From Streptococcus suis (lineage in GTDB: Bacteria; Bacillota; Bacilli; Lactobacillales; Streptococcaceae), in NCBI GenBank assembly GCA_022354845.1, contig CP031970.1, forward strand, positions 1,736,001 through 1,800,000: 64,000 nucleotides of DNA, in the 5' to 3' direction. A program made the position numbers and the translations under genes. Below the pieces are notes generated by a model that had not been told where the DNA came from, ran no database searches, and was given only the letters and a program-made list of their open reading frames with translations. Shown one piece after another: positions 8,897-19,769 of the stretch (the stretch's first letter is position 1; the number at the start of each line of letters is the position of its first letter).

Positions 8897-8960
8897 TTTA
8901 CAATTAAAAATCATAATGCTATAATAATTTTCAGATAAATTAAATTGTCAGACAATTTAA
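8897..8960 (+). promoter_or_regulatory. gdhA promoter with CodY-like box and 10-bp inverted repeat
   Basis: TTTACA (8897-8902), a 17-bp spacer and TATAAT (8920-8925) form a strong sigma-A promoter. AATTTTCAGATAAAT at 8926-8940 matches the CodY consensus AATTTTCWGAAAATT at 12 to 13 of 15 positions. A perfect 10-bp inverted repeat, TTAAATTGTC-A-GACAATTTAA (8940-8960), follows. CodY represses nitrogen genes, including gdhA in other streptococci, when branched-chain amino acids are plentiful, so the placement just after the -10 is sensible. Confidence 0.65.
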
Positions 8961-8979
8961 TAAATAATAAAGAAATTAG

Positions 8980-10335
<1,356 letters not shown>

Positions 10336-10384
10336 TCTCCAGCTTATTTGTGATAGCCTCCAACCAATTAAATAACTATAAGCG

Positions 10385-10420
10385 AAATCCCGAATTGCAA
10401 AAATCAATTCGGGATTTTTT
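10385..10420. terminator. gdhA intrinsic terminator
   Basis: AAATCCCGAATTG (10385-10397) pairs perfectly with CAATTCGGGATTT (10405-10417), followed by a T-tract. The next gene converges, so it may serve both. Confidence 0.9.
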
Positions 10421-10423
10421 CTA

Positions 10424-10999
10424 TTAGATTCCTTCAGAAATCAAATCTGTCCACATGGCCTCTTCATAAACGAGACCAAAACTTGACACGTCATCTACAC
10501 CATAAATGAGTTTTACATTTATTTTCTCACCTGGTTCTAACTTTTCAACCAAATTGACATCATATGTACTTAAGTCTAATGTATAAGGTATTTGAGTCGT
10601 TTGATCGATAAGGTTGAAATAATATTCGTCAAAATACACTCTTTCATCTGTTGCATTCTCAACCTCCATCTCAACAACGTATGCTGAACTATAATAATCA
10701 TCCACTAAGCTTACGCTGTCATCTTTTCCCATCGATGTCACTGTTACATCCAGACCATCTGAAAAATTAACTTTATCACCTATCTGGTACTCTTCATATG
10801 TCAAAGTCTCGTCTAAATAATCTGGATAGGTTGTCCCTTGACTTTGTGATACATTGAGACCTAAAGTCAAAACAATACATGTAAACCCTAGTACAAATGT
10901 TAGTACCAACCCAACAATTGTTGTCCAAAAAAGTGGTTGCCGGTATAAAGGTTTCTTTCGATAGTACATTTGTCCATCTTCAATAACAAAGTCTTTCAA
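10424..10999 (-). CDS. Membrane-anchored DUF4352-like protein
   Basis: A 191-residue protein with a short basic cytoplasmic start, one transmembrane helix at ~residues 22-50, and an extracellular domain. Segments such as YQIGDKVNFSDGLDVTVTSM, YVVEMEVENATDE and VKLIYGVDD have the alternating beta pattern of DUF4352/telokinin-like domains. Function unknown. The start codon is TTG at 10999, supported by an AGGAGG site 6-7 nt upstream; the first in-frame ATG would remove ten residues and lacks such a site. It lies 34 nt after mscS on the same strand and is probably co-transcribed with it. Confidence 0.7.
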   Translation of the reverse strand: MKDFVIEDGQMYYRKKPLYRQPLFWTTIVGLVLTFVLGFTCIVLTLGLNVSQSQGTTYPDYLDETLTYEEYQIGDKVNFSDGLDVTVTSMGKDDSVSLVDDYYSSAYVVEMEVENATDERVYFDEYYFNLIDQTTQIPYTLDLSTYDVNLVEKLEPGEKINVKLIYGVDDVSSFGLVYEEAMWTDLISEGI

Positions 11000-11033
11000 T
11001 CTTCTCCTCCTCTTCAGCTTACGCTTGGTTCTC

Positions 11034-11858
11034 TTATGGCAATTCGATACCTGCTTGCCTTAGTGCATCTTGGTATAAACCAAAAAATTGATGATAGGCT
11101 ACTGTTTGTTGACCATTTGTTACAAATAAGTTGACACGAAAAACAAATTGTCCTGTTACCGTCGTTTTCGGCCCTAAAATGCTGACATTGGTAATCTGTT
11201 CAAACTTGCTTAACTCACGATTATTGACTTCCTCTATAATACGGTAAACTTGTTCTAGATCTGTATTAAATTTCAATGGGATATCAATTTGTGCACGCAT
11301 TTCCCCGCGCGACTGATTGCTGACAACTAAAATATTACGATTTGGAATAAAATGTAGGGTTCCATCTGCATCACGCACTTTCGTTGTCCGAATCCCCATG
11401 CTAACAATCGTACCAGAAATAGTAATTGGTCCATTTGTCAACTTGACAGCATCCCCTACATCAAACTGTCGTTCAATCAAGATAAAGAATCCATTGACTA
11501 AGTCTGACAAAAATCCTTGTGCTCCCAGTCCAACAGCAACCCCTGCAATCCCGGCACCCGCCAACAAGCTTGAGACAGGTAAGCCTAGAATACTGAGTAC
11601 ACAGTAAAGCAGAATAAAATAAAAAAGATAGTTTAAACTGCTTTCCGCTAATCGACTGATTGTCTTTTGGCGTCCTTGCTCATGGTTTGAAATCTTTAGA
11701 GACGGTACAAGCACTTTTTTAACTGAAGCTTTAGCGATTTTCTTCAGAATATAAAATGTAATGAACAGTAAAATAAGAGACAAAATCTTGTTCAGGCTAG
11801 CAGTCACAATCGCCTCAACATTAAACTGAGACAAATACTTTGTAATAAAATCATTCAT
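11034..11858 (-). CDS. mscS: MscS family small-conductance mechanosensitive channel
   Basis: A 274-residue membrane protein with three N-terminal hydrophobic helices. The pore-lining TM3 has the Gly/Ala-rich pattern LLAGAGIAGVAVGLGAQGFLSDLVNG, which runs into the beta domain (GDAVKLTNGPITISGTIVSMGIRTTKVRDADG, FIPNRNILVVSNQSR). This is the canonical MscS core without extra domains. It would open under membrane tension at hypo-osmotic shock to release solutes. It is first of a likely two-gene unit with the DUF4352-like gene. Confidence 0.92.
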   Translation of the reverse strand: MNDFITKYLSQFNVEAIVTASLNKILSLILLFITFYILKKIAKASVKKVLVPSLKISNHEQGRQKTISRLAESSLNYLFYFILLYCVLSILGLPVSSLLAGAGIAGVAVGLGAQGFLSDLVNGFFILIERQFDVGDAVKLTNGPITISGTIVSMGIRTTKVRDADGTLHFIPNRNILVVSNQSRGEMRAQIDIPLKFNTDLEQVYRIIEEVNNRELSKFEQITNVSILGPKTTVTGQFVFRVNLFVTNGQQTVAYHQFFGLYQDALRQAGIELP

Positions 11859-11975
11859 GAGATAATTATAGCAGAAAACACCCTAAAAGAACAAAAAGAC
11901 AGCCGAGTGGCTGACTTAATACGTTAAAAATATTAGAGAATAGGCCTAACAGAATCCATCAAACCTTGGTTGAAA

Positions 11976-12150
11976 TCATTGTGATATCCGTCTCCACACC
12001 ATGCGGTACTCTGTACGTTCTGCACCTAGATTAACTATCTTTTTGACACCATCAAATCAGAAGCCCACTTTTTCATAGAAGGAAATGGCACGCGCATTCC
12101 CCTCCTACCACGATTTCCAAAGATCTAATCATCGTTCTAACATACGTATA
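11976..12150 (-). pseudogene. Remnant of a GNAT acetyltransferase C-terminus
   Basis: On the minus strand the frame ending at TGA 11976-11978 reads GNARAISFYEKVGF, a stop (TGA), then FDGVKKIVNLGAERTEYRM and VWRRISQ. This is the typical acetyl-CoA-binding end of GNAT N-acetyltransferases (NxxAxxFYEKxGF). The N-terminal part is missing and the frame just upstream contains another stop, so this is decayed. It fills most of the 320-bp space between mscS and agcS. Confidence 0.75.
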
Positions 12151-12167
12151 TATGTTTTTGGATAATT

Positions 12168-12196
12168 AAAAAACCGAGACTTAGCTCGATTTTTTG
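12168..12196 (-). terminator. agcS terminator overlapping its stop codon
   Basis: On the minus strand AATCGAG-CTAAGT-CTCGGTTTTTT forms a short hairpin with a T-run; the TAA stop (12181-12183) is in the loop region. Confidence 0.75.
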
Positions 12197-13572
12197 ATTA
12201 ATTTAATAAATAACTCACTGAAAATAAATGACGGTTTTCGATGAGTAGCTTGGAAATACAAACGTGTCTCCTTGATAATAACTGGTGATAAGGCTAGTAA
12301 AGCTATTAAGTTTGGTAGGGCCATGAGACCATTCACTATATCTGCAATCGTCCAAATCAAGTCCAACTTCAGGAAACCACCGAGAGCTACCATTAGTATG
12401 AAGACCAACCGATAGGGTAAAATTGATTTTGTTCCGAAAAGAAATTCAATACAGCGCTCACCATAATATGACCAACCCAGAATCGTTGTAAATGCAAAGA
12501 GAACCAAGCTAATAGTCAAGGCAATTGTCCCTGGATTACCAAAAACAGTTGCAAATGCTGCCTGAGTCAGCGGAGCACCCTCAAGTCCTTCCACCGTCCA
12601 CTGACCAGTCACCAAAATAGATAAACCTGTTAAACTACAAATAATAATGGTATCAATGAAAGTACCGGTCATAGAAATCAAACCTTGCTCAACGGCATTC
12701 TCTGATTTTGCTGCAGCAGCGGCAATGGGAGCAGAACCTAAACCAGATTCATTAGAAAATACACCACGAGCAATTCCTCTCTGGATTGCTTCTTTTACTG
12801 TTGCCCCAGCAAAACCACCAACAGCTGCAGAAGGAGTCAGTGCTGAACTAACTACTAATTTCAACGCAGGAATCAACTGATCTGCATGTGTTATTAAAAT
12901 CACAATTGTTGCTAAAATGTAGAGGATGGCCATGAACGGAACAACCTTGGTTGATACTTTGGAAATTGTTTCGATACCACCAAAGATGATGACAGCCACT
13001 AGAACGGCCAAGAGGATACTAATCAACTGCGGCGATAAACCAAAGCTTACTTCTAATGAAGAAGTAATTGAATTGACCTGTGAAAATGTCCCAATCCCCA
13101 AAAGAGCCACCAGAACTCCAGAAATGGCAAAGAAGATTGCTAGGGGTTTCCATTTCTGTCCCATACCAATGGTGATATAATGCATTGGTCCACCTGCCGC
13201 ATGACCATCTGCATCCCTAGTTCTGTACTTGATTGCTAGAAATCCTTCCGCATACTTCGTTGCCATACCAAAGAATGCAGCAACCCACATCCAGAAAAGG
13301 GCTCCAGGACCACCTGTAGTAATGGCAGTTGCCACCCCGACAATATTTCCTGTCCCGACAGTCGCTGCAAGAGCTGTACACAATGCCGCAAAACTCGACA
13401 CATCCCCTTGACCAGACTGATCACTTGAGAAAATCAAACGAAAAGCTGTGGGTAGTTTACTTAGTTGAAACAATCCTAAACGAATGGTGAAATAAACACC
13501 TGTACCTACTAAAAGCAATAGCAGTGGCGGTCCCCAAACAAAGTTGTTGATGGCCTTAAATAGTTCTAACAT
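12181..13572 (-). CDS. AgcS/AlsT family sodium:alanine/glycine symporter
   Basis: A 463-residue transporter with about 11 membrane helices. Signature segments of the alanine/glycine:cation symporter family are CTALAATVGTGNIVGVATAI, AGGPMHYI, GIARGVFSNESGLGSAPIAAA and ILGWSYYGERC. It imports alanine or glycine with sodium. A glycine riboswitch followed by a terminator-like hairpin lies in its leader (13615-13815), so glycine is the probable substrate or signal, which strongly ties gene to ligand. The unit is monocistronic. Confidence 0.93.
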   Translation of the reverse strand: MLELFKAINNFVWGPPLLLLLVGTGVYFTIRLGLFQLSKLPTAFRLIFSSDQSGQGDVSSFAALCTALAATVGTGNIVGVATAITTGGPGALFWMWVAAFFGMATKYAEGFLAIKYRTRDADGHAAGGPMHYITIGMGQKWKPLAIFFAISGVLVALLGIGTFSQVNSITSSLEVSFGLSPQLISILLAVLVAVIIFGGIETISKVSTKVVPFMAILYILATIVILITHADQLIPALKLVVSSALTPSAAVGGFAGATVKEAIQRGIARGVFSNESGLGSAPIAAAAAKSENAVEQGLISMTGTFIDTIIICSLTGLSILVTGQWTVEGLEGAPLTQAAFATVFGNPGTIALTISLVLFAFTTILGWSYYGERCIEFLFGTKSILPYRLVFILMVALGGFLKLDLIWTIADIVNGLMALPNLIALLALSPVIIKETRLYFQATHRKPSFIFSELFIKLIKKSS

Positions 13573-13614
13573 AATTCCTCCGAAAAAATAGGTCTAGATA
13601 AAGCTTTTGGAAAA

Positions 13615-13644
13615 ACTAAAAAGAGGCTGAACAATTCAACCTCT
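13615..13644 (-). terminator. Leader terminator downstream of glycine riboswitch
   Basis: Minus-strand AGAGGTTGAA-TTG-TTCAGCCTCT followed by TTTTT, between the aptamer and the agcS start codon. Its position suggests ligand-controlled termination of the symporter mRNA. Confidence 0.75.
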
Positions 13645-13685
13645 AGATGTAATGCGAAAAATATAGGAAAACCCTACATTAATAC

Positions 13686-13815
13686 GCTCTGTCCTTTTAC
13701 CTGAGAGTTTGAGTAGGATTACTTTTCCATTCAGCAACCCCACCTTGCCCCTTCGGTGCCATGATGGTCTCTCCAGAGTTCCGTCCTGTGAACAGTCAGC
13801 AATCCTTCCTATTCA
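13686..13815 (-). ncRNA. Glycine riboswitch upstream of agcS
   Basis: The minus strand carries conserved glycine-aptamer blocks in the right order: AACTCTGGAGAGACC, then CACCGAAGGGGCAAG, then CTCTCAGGTAAAAGGACAG. The stretch before the first block (CTGTTCACAGGACGG) could be a shortened P1 or a degenerate first aptamer. It sits in the leader of a glycine/alanine symporter, a well-known target of this riboswitch in streptococci. The expression platform is the hairpin at 13615-13644. Confidence 0.9.
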
Positions 13816-13895
13816 CTATCAACCGGTTATTCAGTTTTATCTTGCCTATATTTTAATCCTATTTCAAGAAAAAATCAAGAGAATTTTCAGAAAAA

Positions 13896-14834
13896 TCAAG
13901 AAAGAATATCTAAAAACAGTCCATATCCTGCTTCTTCCATTTCCTCTCTCGGTATGAAACGAAGGGCTGCTGAGTTGATACAGTAACGGAGACCGCCTTT
14001 ATCACGCGGTCCGTCATCAAAGACATGACCTAAATGAGCATGACCAGCCCGACTACGGACTTCAATACGGTTCATGCCATGGGACTTATCTTGGAAATAA
14101 GTCGCAACTTCTTTGCTGATTGGTTTGGTAAAGGAGGGCCAGCCGCAACCTGAATCGAATTTGTCCGTCGAGAGAAAGAGCGGCTCGCCAGTCGTAATAT
14201 CGACGTAGATGCCAGCTTGTTCACTATTCCAAAACTCATTTTCGAAGGGTCTTTCCGTCGCAGCTTCTTGAGTGACTCGATACTGGAGGTCGGTCAAGCT
14301 GTCTTTTAAGACTTGCTGGTCTGGCTTTTGGTAGTCTGCAACATCAATCAGAGGGATTTTTGCCTGCCCAAGATCGATATGGCAGTACCCTTGGGGATTT
14401 TTCTTCAAATAATCCTGATGGTAATCTTCGGCGGGGATGTAATGCGCGAGTGGCTCCACTTCAACGGCTAGGGGGCGTCCACCAAAGAGCTGGGACTGCT
14501 CCGTCATGACTTGCTCGATGGTCGGCAAATCAACCTCATCTGTATAATAGATACCAGTCCGATACTGGCGCCCCTTGTCAGGTCCCTGCTGATTGACAGA
14601 GAAGGGATCAATGACACGGAAATAGTAGAGGAGAATTTCCCGCAAATTGATACGAGTCTCATCATAGGCTAGATAGAGCGTCTCTGCGTGGTCTGTTTGT
14701 TTGAGGAGTTGATAATTGGTCGTCTCCACCTGTCCATTGGCATAGCCAACGCTGGTGTCAAGAATACCATCGATCTGGGAAAAGTAGCCTTCCATTCCCC
14801 AGAAACAACCGCCTGCTAGATAAATTTCTTTCAT
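13896..14834 (-). CDS. msrAB: Bifunctional peptide methionine sulfoxide reductase MsrA/MsrB
   Basis: A 312-residue fusion that repairs oxidised methionine. The N-terminal MsrA domain has the catalytic GCFWG at residues ~9-13 and handles the S epimer. The C-terminal MsrB domain (~residues 170-305) has SGCGWPSF (zinc-binding style Cys absent, as in streptococcal forms) and the catalytic [13 protein letters not shown] for the R epimer. No signal peptide, so it acts in the cytoplasm. AGAAGGAG is well placed before the ATG. It probably works with the nearby thioredoxin (trxA at 16524) as electron donor; the gene between them is an AMP-ligase. Confidence 0.95.
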   Translation of the reverse strand: MKEIYLAGGCFWGMEGYFSQIDGILDTSVGYANGQVETTNYQLLKQTDHAETLYLAYDETRINLREILLYYFRVIDPFSVNQQGPDKGRQYRTGIYYTDEVDLPTIEQVMTEQSQLFGGRPLAVEVEPLAHYIPAEDYHQDYLKKNPQGYCHIDLGQAKIPLIDVADYQKPDQQVLKDSLTDLQYRVTQEAATERPFENEFWNSEQAGIYVDITTGEPLFLSTDKFDSGCGWPSFTKPISKEVATYFQDKSHGMNRIEVRSRAGHAHLGHVFDDGPRDKGGLRYCINSAALRFIPREEMEEAGYGLFLDILS

Positions 14835-14873
14835 GTGAACTCCTTCTTATCTGCAAGCGTGGTTTCGTTACTC

Positions 14874-16436
14874 TTACAGATTTTTTTCTTTCATTTCTGC
14901 CTCCATTTTGAGGCGTTGAACCTTCATAGTCGCAGTACGTGGAATGACGTCATAAGCCATCAAGATGGTTTCTTTCAATAGTGGTAGGTCTGCAACCATG
15001 GCCCACCAAGCTTCCCAGTTCATCTCAGCATCGTCTGCCAGAGCGATAATCGGCTGCGGTGCACCATTGATATCGCGGATAATCACGACTTCTGATAAAA
15101 AGTCCAATTTTTCCAACAATACATCTTCCAAGGCAAGGATGCTGCCGATATGCTCAATGAGGTCAACCTGACGGTCTTTTAGAAGAAGTGTACCCTCTGG
15201 ATTCATGCAGCCGTAGTCACCACTATCCCGCCAAGCACCGTACACATTATCTTGGAAGCGGGCATCTTCTTTATAGTAGGTCACAGCACGTCCTTTTGAC
15301 AGGAACTGAATGTGGCCGTTTTCTCCAGCTGGGAGAGGATTCCCTTGGGCATCTGTGATGCGTGCTTCTGTGTAACCTTCCAGACCAATCCCCATATCTC
15401 GTCCACTAACTGTTCCTAGATTTTCCAAGTGATGGTAACGTAAAATCATTGGACCACATTCACTTTGACCATAAACCTGCATAAAGACTGGAAGTTGCTC
15501 TTTAGAAGCCTCCAAGAAGGCGCGAAGCGTACCAATATTGATAGCATCAAAGGTCGAATGGTAATAACGAATGCTACTAAAGACCTCTGGTTTTTCCTTG
15601 GCCAATCTTGCCCATTGGACAAAGTTATTAGGATGGGTTTCCAGAGCACTTGGACGATGAAGAGCAAGCGCCCGTTCAAGATCATCTTTTCTTGCAGAAG
15701 AAAGCGGGTAGAGGGGGAATCCTAACCCAATCGCCGACGACACGCTGATATTATAGCGTGAATGAACAGGAGAGATATGGAAGGCCAGCAAGCCTCTCTC
15801 CGTCATCTTGTCAAAAATAGTTTGTTGCCAAGCTACTCGCCAACCCATGGTCTGTGCTGTGTGGCAGATTAATTTTGGAACACCTGTCGTTCCTGAAGTA
15901 TGGGTCATGTATTGAATGACATCTTCTGGCAGGAGATTTTCTTCAAAAGCAACTGTTTCTTGCACTAGGACTTGGGGTAAAAATACCTTTGTTACCAGGT
16001 CAGTTCGAGTCACTCCTGCTACACGTTCTTCCGTTTCTTGGTCGTAGAGAATGAAAGACTTTTCCAATCGCTCCGCAAACACATCTAAATTCGAAGATGG
16101 CAAATGATAGGAAATCATAACAGGAACAGCACCCAATGCCGTTACCGCTACTGCTACCAAATAGGTGTCGAAAGCTGGGCTCTTATACAGAACCACCTTG
16201 TCTCCATAGCCAACAATACCTGCCTCTGCAAATTGGGCAGCTCTTTTTTGAATGGCCTCAAAAACGGTTTGATAGGTATTTTCCAATCCTAATTCAGAGA
16301 AGGATGCATAGGGTTGGTCAAAATAAATGGTAACATTTGGAAACTCTTGAGCTGCTGATTTAAACTGACGATAGAGATTTAATGGTTTGTAACTAATAGT
16401 TGACAAAGATAAGGTTATTATAATATCTTGTGTCAA
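14874..16436 (-). CDS. AMP-dependent acyl/aryl ligase family protein
   Basis: A ~500-residue ANL-superfamily adenylating enzyme. The core motifs are visible: A3 phosphate loop THTSGTTGVPKL (~residue 178), A5 VYGQSECGP, A7 WRDSGDYG, A8 region LLLKDRQVDLIEHIG, and the C-terminal PRTATMKVQR with the A10 lysine. It likely activates a carboxylate as acyl-AMP; the substrate is unknown and no carrier protein is adjacent. The N-terminus is uncertain: the most distal start is TTG 16436 with AAGG directly against it, and no ATG with a ribosome site precedes the conserved region. A later TTG at about 16406 is an alternative. Confidence 0.75.
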   Translation of the reverse strand: MTQDIIITLSLSTISYKPLNLYRQFKSAAQEFPNVTIYFDQPYASFSELGLENTYQTVFEAIQKRAAQFAEAGIVGYGDKVVLYKSPAFDTYLVAVAVTALGAVPVMISYHLPSSNLDVFAERLEKSFILYDQETEERVAGVTRTDLVTKVFLPQVLVQETVAFEENLLPEDVIQYMTHTSGTTGVPKLICHTAQTMGWRVAWQQTIFDKMTERGLLAFHISPVHSRYNISVSSAIGLGFPLYPLSSARKDDLERALALHRPSALETHPNNFVQWARLAKEKPEVFSSIRYYHSTFDAINIGTLRAFLEASKEQLPVFMQVYGQSECGPMILRYHHLENLGTVSGRDMGIGLEGYTEARITDAQGNPLPAGENGHIQFLSKGRAVTYYKEDARFQDNVYGAWRDSGDYGCMNPEGTLLLKDRQVDLIEHIGSILALEDVLLEKLDFLSEVVIIRDINGAPQPIIALADDAEMNWEAWWAMVADLPLLKETILMAYDVIPRTATMKVQRLKMEAEMKEKNL

Positions 16437-16474
16437 CCTTCACAATCCGTTTTTTTGAACATGCTTTCAGTTGT

Positions 16475-16511
16475 GAAAAAAACAAGCAGCGAATCTGAGC
16501 CCACTACTTGC
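16475..16511 (-). terminator. trxA terminator
   Basis: Minus-strand GCAAGTAG pairs with CTGCTTGT (two G-U pairs) and is followed by seven T residues. Confidence 0.7.
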
Positions 16512-16523
16512 TTTCATTTTCAA

Positions 16524-16838
16524 TTAGCCAATTTCAGCTAAAATCGCTTTGATTTGCTCCTTCGTATGAACACCAGCAACTTGTTTTACAACTTGTCCAT
16601 CTTTTTTGAACAGAAGTGTTGGGATAGACATGATACCAAACTGACGAGCTGTGTTTGGATTTTCATCTACATCCATTTTATAAATACGTAATTCGTCTTC
16701 GTCCACTTCACCATCTAATTGTTCCAAGATTGGTGCTTGCATACGACAAGGGCCACACCATGGTGCCCAAAAGTCAACAAGGACTACGCCTTCTTGTGTT
16801 TCAACTTCAAAGTTTGCATCTGTAACAACTTGAACCAT
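16524..16838 (-). CDS. trxA: Thioredoxin
   Basis: A 104-residue cytoplasmic disulfide reductase. The redox centre is FWAPWCGPCRMQAP at residues ~25-38, and the cis-proline segment MSIPTLLFKKDGQ follows. Length and motifs are those of classical thioredoxin. It reduces targets such as MsrAB and ribonucleotide reductase. ATG with CGGAGAATTGT upstream; its own terminator follows at 16475-16511. Confidence 0.95.
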   Translation of the reverse strand: MVQVVTDANFEVETQEGVVLVDFWAPWCGPCRMQAPILEQLDGEVDEDELRIYKMDVDENPNTARQFGIMSIPTLLFKKDGQVVKQVAGVHTKEQIKAILAEIG

Positions 16839-17098
16839 ACAATTCTCCGTTTCTTTTTTTGTACTATTATTCTACACCAAATGAAGAGAGAATGCGAATT
16901 TTTGCTACGGAGGATAATGTGAGTCATATTTTTAGAAAAATAAGTTGTTTAGCTTTATAGTCAACTTGAGCATGACCGCAGTTGCATAAAGAATTAGATG
17001 GAATCCACTATTTATCAGTTCCAGTTGAAGTACTGAAATATCCCAATTACTTGGGCAATACTATATCACCTGATATTATTCATCTATACCTTATTATT

Positions 17099-19432
17099 TT
17101 ACTTAAACGTCACAATAGTACAGCCTGATCCACCTGCATTTTGTGGGGCATAGCCGAACTCCTTGACTTGCTTGTTTCGACGAAGGTACTTTGTCACCCC
17201 TTCTCGGATAACTCCAGTACCAATACCGTGAACAATATCGACTTGTGCCAGATTGTTGAGAAGGGCTTGGTCGATAAATTCATCCAGCTCCATCATAGCC
17301 TCTTCGTAGCGTTTGCCACGGAGATCTAAGCGGGCTTTTGGTCCTCGTACATTGGCACGTTTAACTGTATGAACCTGGCGTTTCTTAGGTTGCTCTGCCT
17401 TTTCCGCCTTGACTAACTCAAACTCATCTTTGGCCAAGGTCATCTTAATCAAGCCAACCTGAGCTTCCCAACGTCCATCTTTAAGCTGATTGGTCAGGGT
17501 CCCACGTTGTCCATAAGCTGTAACGGTAATGTCATCGCCCACCTTGGCCTCCCGCTGAATTTTAGCTTTCTTCAGAACCTTATTTTTAGATAGATCCACC
17601 ACTTCAGGCACCAACTTTTTCAGCTCTGCCTTGGCTTCGATAATCTGGTGGGGCTTAAGACTGGCTGCAGCATGAAGATTTTTAAGAATCTCCTCGCTTT
17701 CTGCCAATGCCATATCTACAATTTCCTTGGCTTCCAAGCGTGCCTTGTTGAGCTCATTTTCCCGCTCACGATTGAGTTCGTCATAGAGCTTGCGAAGGGC
17801 TCGGTTCATCTTGTAGTTTTCTTGCTCCACATCACGAATCTTGTCTAGGCGACGACGGCTTTCAACCGTTTGGCTTTCCAATTTTTCAATAATTCGGTTC
17901 ACATCACTATCTGTATCCGTCCAAGACTGAGCCGACTGGATAATGATGTCTGACAAGCCCAAACGACGGGCTATTTCAAAGGCATTGGACCGCCCAGGAA
18001 CACCCTGCATAAACTTATAAGTTGGCCGTAGGCTATTGGTATCAAATTCCATGCTGGCATTTTCAATACCAGAGGTTTCTATCCCATAGGCCTTGAGCTC
18101 AGGATAGTGGGTGGTTGCCATGGTCTTGATCCCCCGCAAACGAAGGTCATCTAAGATTGCCATAGCCAAAGACGCACCCTCTTGCGGATCTGTCCCAGCT
18201 CCCAACTCGTCAAATAGAATGAGAGAATCTTGATCAGCTGCTCTTAAAATCTCCACCGTGTGGGTCATGTGACTGGAGAAGGTTGATAAGCTCTGCTCAA
18301 TCGACTGTTCATCCCCAATATCCGCAAAAATTTCTTTGAAGATAGCTACCCGACTACCCTTATCAGCCAAAATAGGCAAACCAGACTGAGCCATCAAATG
18401 GGTCAATCCCAAGGTTTTGAGCATGATGGTCTTACCACCTGTGTTGGGACCTGTTATCACGATAGCCGTCAACTGACTACCGAAATACAGGTCATTTGGT
18501 ACAGGATCAGCAATGAGCGGATGTCGAACATTCAGTAATGCTATGTCTTGTTTTTCTGACAAGATTGGTACAATCGCTTGATGATCACGCGCAAAGACAT
18601 GTTTAGCACGGACAAAATCAAGATGACCGATGATCCAAGCATTATTTCGGAGAATACCACTATGAGGTCGAAGCATATCTGACATTTCCTGCAAAATTCG
18701 ATTGATCTCATGGCGTTCTTCTGCATGCAGATGACTGATTTCTTCGTTCAGGGTCACCACTGCCCGCGGCTCAATATAAACGGTCGAACCCGAAGCAGAA
18801 ATGTCATGGACAACCCCTGCAATTTTATTGCGATAGGTATTTTTGACAGGAAGTACATTGCGTCCATTACGGCTTGCCAAAATGCTATCGGACAGCATAT
18901 CGCTCTTGTTTTTTAGAATATCCTGCATGACCTGACGTACTTGGTGTTCGGTTTCATGGATTTTTCTACGAATACGCCCCAGCTTTTCTGAAGCAAAATC
19001 CTCTACAAACCCCGCATCATTGATGGATTGGAGGGAGCCTTGTAAATGTGGAAAAAGCTCAATCTTTTCAAAGAGTTTATCCAGCTGGGTAAGACTGATA
19101 TTTTCCAGGTTTTCATAAAAATCCAAGAGAGACTTAGAAACTTCCAATATTTTTTTCACTGCTAGTAACTCAGTGATATTAAGATCGGTATCTAGCTCCA
19201 AACGACGCATAGCTGGACCGATGTCACTAGTAGCAGCCAGACTGAAATAGGGATTTTCTACAAAAATCTGCGCTATGTCTGTCAACTCGTTAAAGGCCTG
19301 CTGGATACGGTGAACTTCCACCATGGGTTCCAACTGTCGCAATTCTTCAAAGCCCTGTTCCGTCAAGAGATAGGGCTCAATTTTTTGTCTTACCTTGTGA
19401 AATTCAAGGGTTTCAATAATCTTATTATTCAT
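17099..19432 (-). CDS. mutS2: Endonuclease MutS2 / ribosome-associated ATPase
   Basis: A 777-residue protein with a MutS-like core: Walker A GPNTGGKT (~residue 334), Walker [18 protein letters not shown], and the signature [10 protein letters not shown] long coiled coil follows (~520-620), then a C-terminal Smr domain ([30 protein letters not shown]). This order, with no mismatch-recognition domain, distinguishes MutS2 from MutS. Members suppress homologous recombination and, in Bacillus, act on collided ribosomes. It follows zapA-cvpA on the same strand, the usual streptococcal order, but a ~340-bp repeat-containing gap lies between. Confidence 0.95.
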   Translation of the reverse strand: MNNKIIETLEFHKVRQKIEPYLLTEQGFEELRQLEPMVEVHRIQQAFNELTDIAQIFVENPYFSLAATSDIGPAMRRLELDTDLNITELLAVKKILEVSKSLLDFYENLENISLTQLDKLFEKIELFPHLQGSLQSINDAGFVEDFASEKLGRIRRKIHETEHQVRQVMQDILKNKSDMLSDSILASRNGRNVLPVKNTYRNKIAGVVHDISASGSTVYIEPRAVVTLNEEISHLHAEERHEINRILQEMSDMLRPHSGILRNNAWIIGHLDFVRAKHVFARDHQAIVPILSEKQDIALLNVRHPLIADPVPNDLYFGSQLTAIVITGPNTGGKTIMLKTLGLTHLMAQSGLPILADKGSRVAIFKEIFADIGDEQSIEQSLSTFSSHMTHTVEILRAADQDSLILFDELGAGTDPQEGASLAMAILDDLRLRGIKTMATTHYPELKAYGIETSGIENASMEFDTNSLRPTYKFMQGVPGRSNAFEIARRLGLSDIIIQSAQSWTDTDSDVNRIIEKLESQTVESRRRLDKIRDVEQENYKMNRALRKLYDELNRERENELNKARLEAKEIVDMALAESEEILKNLHAAASLKPHQIIEAKAELKKLVPEVVDLSKNKVLKKAKIQREAKVGDDITVTAYGQRGTLTNQLKDGRWEAQVGLIKMTLAKDEFELVKAEKAEQPKKRQVHTVKRANVRGPKARLDLRGKRYEEAMMELDEFIDQALLNNLAQVDIVHGIGTGVIREGVTKYLRRNKQVKEFGYAPQNAGGSGCTIVTFK

Positions 19433-19540
19433 ATGTTCCTACTTAGTCTTTTCCTTAGCTTTATCTCATTATCAAAACAATATAAGATAAAAATATAGTT
19501 TTTCCCAGTCTCTTACATTAAAGGTATAACAGTCAACTAA

Positions 19541-19740
19541 TACTCAATAAAAATCAGACTAGCTCCAAAGGCTTGGGAAATATTTGGAGGTTGGAGATAG
19601 AGCGAACGAAGTTCGTTTCTCCATGCGCAGATATACTCCTGCCACTTTCTTATTTATGGTAGCGGGCTGTCAAGCTCCACTGGAGCTTGACACTCATCAC
19701 ATCAAGTCAACAACGTCTGCTTTTGATTTTCGAAGAGTAT
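19541..19740. repeat. BOX/RUP-like interspersed repeat (~200 bp)
   Basis: The unit begins TACTCAATAAAAATCAGAC and ends with the opposing GATTTTCGAAGAGTA, giving terminal inverted sequence. Inside are two palindromes: GAACGAAGTTCG and the 23-nt GTCAAGCTCCA-C-TGGAGCTTGAC (19669-19691). The same ATACTCTTCG(A/G)(A/G)AATCAAAA end reappears at ~52316, and the GAACGAAGTTCG hairpin at the ends of the ISL3 copies. Such modular hairpin repeats are common between streptococcal genes; no coding sequence is seen in the gap 19433-19769. Confidence 0.65.
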
Positions 19741-19769
19741 AAATGATGATAAAAAGGATAAGGTCTCCC

